Shown here in pieces: positions 45,296 to 46,451 of a stretch of 46,451 nt of DNA. The stretch's first letter is position 1; each line of letters starts with the position of its first letter. This DNA comes from Comamonadaceae bacterium (GTDB lineage Bacteria; Pseudomonadota; Gammaproteobacteria; Burkholderiales; Burkholderiaceae_C): contig VIKI01000013.1 in NCBI GenBank assembly GCA_008080595.1, forward strand, positions 1 to 46,451, written 5' to 3'. A program made the translations under genes and the position numbers. The notes below the pieces were generated by a model. The model was not told the origin of the DNA and made no database searches. It saw only the letters and a list, made by a program, of their open reading frames with translations.

Positions 45296-45592
45296 TCAAG
45301 TGCCTCGTCTTTTGGATGCCATCAAATACACCGCGTCGTGGTCACGCCGCCCCACTGCGATAACCACTATGACTAAACGCCGGTCGATGACTTCATAGAC
45401 CAGCCGATACCCCACGTCTTTGAGCTTGATTTTGTAGGTGTTTTGCAGATCACCATGCAGTTTGGCCGAGGGTACGTGCGGGGCCAGCAAGCGTTTGGCT
45501 AGCTGCTTTTTGAATTGCGCACGGATTGAGCCATCGAGTTTGTGCCACTCTTTGAGGGCATCCACATCGAATTCAAGTTCATAGGTCAACAA
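45296..45592 (-). CDS. relE: RelE-type mRNA interferase toxin
   Basis: A 98-residue protein closely resembling E. coli RelE: LEFDVDALKEWHKLDGSIRA, KLHGDLQNTYKIKLKDVGYR, and the C-terminal AVGRRDHDAVY. Functionally important residues of RelE (the lysines of KIKL, Arg of GYRLVY, Arg of GRRD and the C-terminal Tyr) are conserved, so it is probably an active ribosome-dependent mRNA endonuclease. It overlaps the antitoxin gene by 14 bases. Confidence 0.92.
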   Translation of the reverse strand: MLTYELEFDVDALKEWHKLDGSIRAQFKKQLAKRLLAPHVPSAKLHGDLQNTYKIKLKDVGYRLVYEVIDRRLVIVVIAVGRRDHDAVYLMASKRRGT

Positions 45593-45833
45593 GCTTCACC
45601 TTGACCGTTTTCCCGCCTTGGCGTTCTTTGACAACTTTGGTTAATTCGGCATCCTCCAGCTGCTCTAGAAGGGCTTCATAGGCGTTGGCGGACAGTAGAT
45701 AGGCCGCCGGTTTGTTGTGGTTCAGGATTGCAATGGGCGAGTCTCCTGCATCCTCCAGAATACCGCTGGGGTTGCGTCGCAAGTCAGTCATGCTGACCGT
45801 GGTTCTGGCGTAGATGGTTTGTGTGATGGACAT
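45579..45833 (-). CDS. Phd/YefM (StbD)-type antitoxin
   Basis: An 84-residue protein with the Phd/YefM DNA-binding N-terminus (TTVSMTDLRRNPSGILEDAG, then PIAILNHNKPAAYLLSANAY) and a charged C-terminal toxin-neutralising tail ending KVKLVDL. The StbD/StbE arrangement pairs this fold with RelE-type toxins. It is the first gene of the module; upstream lies an A/T-rich region with an 8-bp inverted repeat overlapping a sigma-70-like promoter, the usual place for autoregulation. Confidence 0.9.
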   Translation of the reverse strand: MSITQTIYARTTVSMTDLRRNPSGILEDAGDSPIAILNHNKPAAYLLSANAYEALLEQLEDAELTKVVKERQGGKTVKVKLVDL

Positions 45834-45843
45834 GATTTAATTT

Positions 45844-45888
45844 GTGCTTAATTTAGTGCATTTTTAAGCACTTTTTATGCTCTGTCAA
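45844..45888 (-). promoter_or_regulatory. Promoter and probable operator of the relE module
   Basis: GTGCTTAA (45844-45851) and TTAAGCAC (45864-45871) are perfect inverted repeats 12 bases apart. On the minus strand TTGACA (45883-45888) is a consensus -35, with AAAAAT or TAAAAA 16-17 bases on as a weak -10 inside the palindrome. Antitoxin binding here would repress the module. Confidence 0.65.
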
Positions 45889-45962
45889 GCCAAATCGGCC
45901 TTGGGTTCAGGTCTTGCATTGCAACACTGACATCCTTTCTGCTGCCATTTCTGCCACTCGCT

Positions 45963-46451
45963 CTACATTGCCTCAAGGTCAGGAGCATCGCTCACGTGCT
46001 CAAACTGATGCTCATGGGCCTCGAAGGCTACCGCGAAGATGGAGGATTCTCTTGTCTTGCTTGGATCGCGTACTGCCCAATCTCGGAAATCTCCAGGGAC
46101 AGTCTGCATATCGATTTGAGTATTTGCGGGGATCGTCGCCGACTTTGTGTGCCAGTCAACGAATGCTTCACCGGATAACGGGACGAAGCGCTCGTATTCG
46201 CGGCATTCTCGCTCTGCGTGGAAGGAGATTGCCCTGCAGAGTTGCATCTGACCCGGTGCGTGAGAAACTTGAATTGGAGGATCAAAGACCATCTGGAAGT
46301 TGATAACCCATCCGGTGGTGTTCTCTCTGTGTCTTTCGCGGAGGAGATAGTTGGTGAACCAGTCGAGGACTCTTCCCCTACCGACCAGAAGCTGCTCTGG
46401 GGGGACATTAGGCTCGGGCTGGCTGGGATCAGCAGGATGCGCTTGAATTTG
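45963..46451 (-). CDS. Unrecognised protein, C-terminal 162 residues (runs off the right end)
   Basis: The frame is open over all 162 codons from the window edge to a TAG at 45963-45965, so this is a 5'-truncated gene and not just the 109 codons from the internal ATG at 46292. The visible part has a proline-rich stretch, then VLDWFTNYLLRERHRENTTG, FQMVFDPPIQVSHAPGQMQ and a C-terminal part rich in aromatic, His and acidic residues (FEAHEHQFEHVSDAPDLEAM). No membrane segment or known motif is recognised. Its composition looks like a genuine protein. It faces the same way as the toxin-antitoxin genes downstream and may belong to the same accessory island. Confidence 0.6.
   Translation of the reverse strand, partial: QIQAHPADPSQPEPNVPPEQLLVGRGRVLDWFTNYLLRERHRENTTGWVINFQMVFDPPIQVSHAPGQMQLCRAISFHAERECREYERFVPLSGEAFVDWHTKSATIPANTQIDMQTVPGDFRDWAVRDPSKTRESSIFAVAFEAHEHQFEHVSDAPDLEAM

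Noticed and set aside
46028-46408. 126-codon minus-strand frame as the gene at the right end
   Set aside because: The overlapping frame 45963-46451 is longer, open to the window edge and has a more protein-like composition; this one is Ser/Arg/Thr-rich and looks like a shadow.
1-46451. CRISPR arrays, prophage genes, rRNA genes or replication origin
   Set aside because: No regularly spaced repeats, phage structural genes, rRNA segments or DnaA-box clusters were seen.

Overview
The window reads as a chromosome segment of a Betaproteobacterium, most likely Burkholderiales/Comamonadaceae (Rhodoferax/Polaromonas-like). The reasons are the gene order rpsO-pnp-quinone oxidoreductase-tpiA-secG-tRNA-Leu-nuoABCDEFGHIJKLMN, the DUF1631 protein, the 180-kDa-class NAD-glutamate dehydrogenase, and a dispersed short palindromic repeat of a kind I associate from memory with Comamonadaceae genomes. 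No database was consulted.

Layout. 1-2.2 kb: the 3' end of a DUF1631 gene, then yqeY and rpsU on the minus strand with an intrinsic terminator between them. 2.3-8.9 kb: a tripartite RND multidrug efflux operon (adaptor, pump, outer-membrane channel) on the minus strand, divergent from its TetR/AcrR-type repressor. The shared promoter region holds a palindrome nearly identical to the E. coli AcrR operator as I remember it. 8.9-14.2 kb: tsaD, an orphan periplasmic binding protein, rpsO and pnp, the last two with structured mRNA leaders. 14.3-16.6 kb: NAD(P)H:quinone oxidoreductase, tpiA, secG and tRNA-Leu(GAG). 16.6-30.9 kb: the complete 14-gene nuo operon for respiratory complex I; its nuoM appears to lack about 27 codons, including most of one membrane helix. 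30.9-36.4 kb: a Nudix hydrolase and the giant NAD-glutamate dehydrogenase.

36.4-43.8 kb, all minus strand: two small unrecognised proteins that share a C-terminal motif; then, reading in the direction of transcription from 43.7 kb, an aotJQMOP-like basic-amino-acid ABC transporter with an embedded aspartoacylase-like enzyme, a PLP-dependent cysteine synthase/desulfhydrase-family enzyme and an AttH/CrtC-like secreted hydrolase. 43.8-46.45 kb is an accessory edge: an orphan CopG-type antitoxin, tandem repeats like those at IS21-family ends, a ParE-type and a RelE-type toxin-antitoxin pair, a possible transposase remnant, and an unrecognised open frame that runs off the right end.

How the parts work together. 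Core metabolism (complex I, TpiA, PNPase, S15, S21, SecG, TsaD) is interleaved with stress and transport functions. The aot-like importer and the glutamate dehydrogenase both suit amino-acid use, but their co-regulation is inference. Four copies of one short palindromic repeat occur here: two at or next to 3' ends of minus-strand genes, one forming the leader of the quinone oxidoreductase gene, and one inside the channel gene, where it encodes most of the lipoprotein signal peptide.
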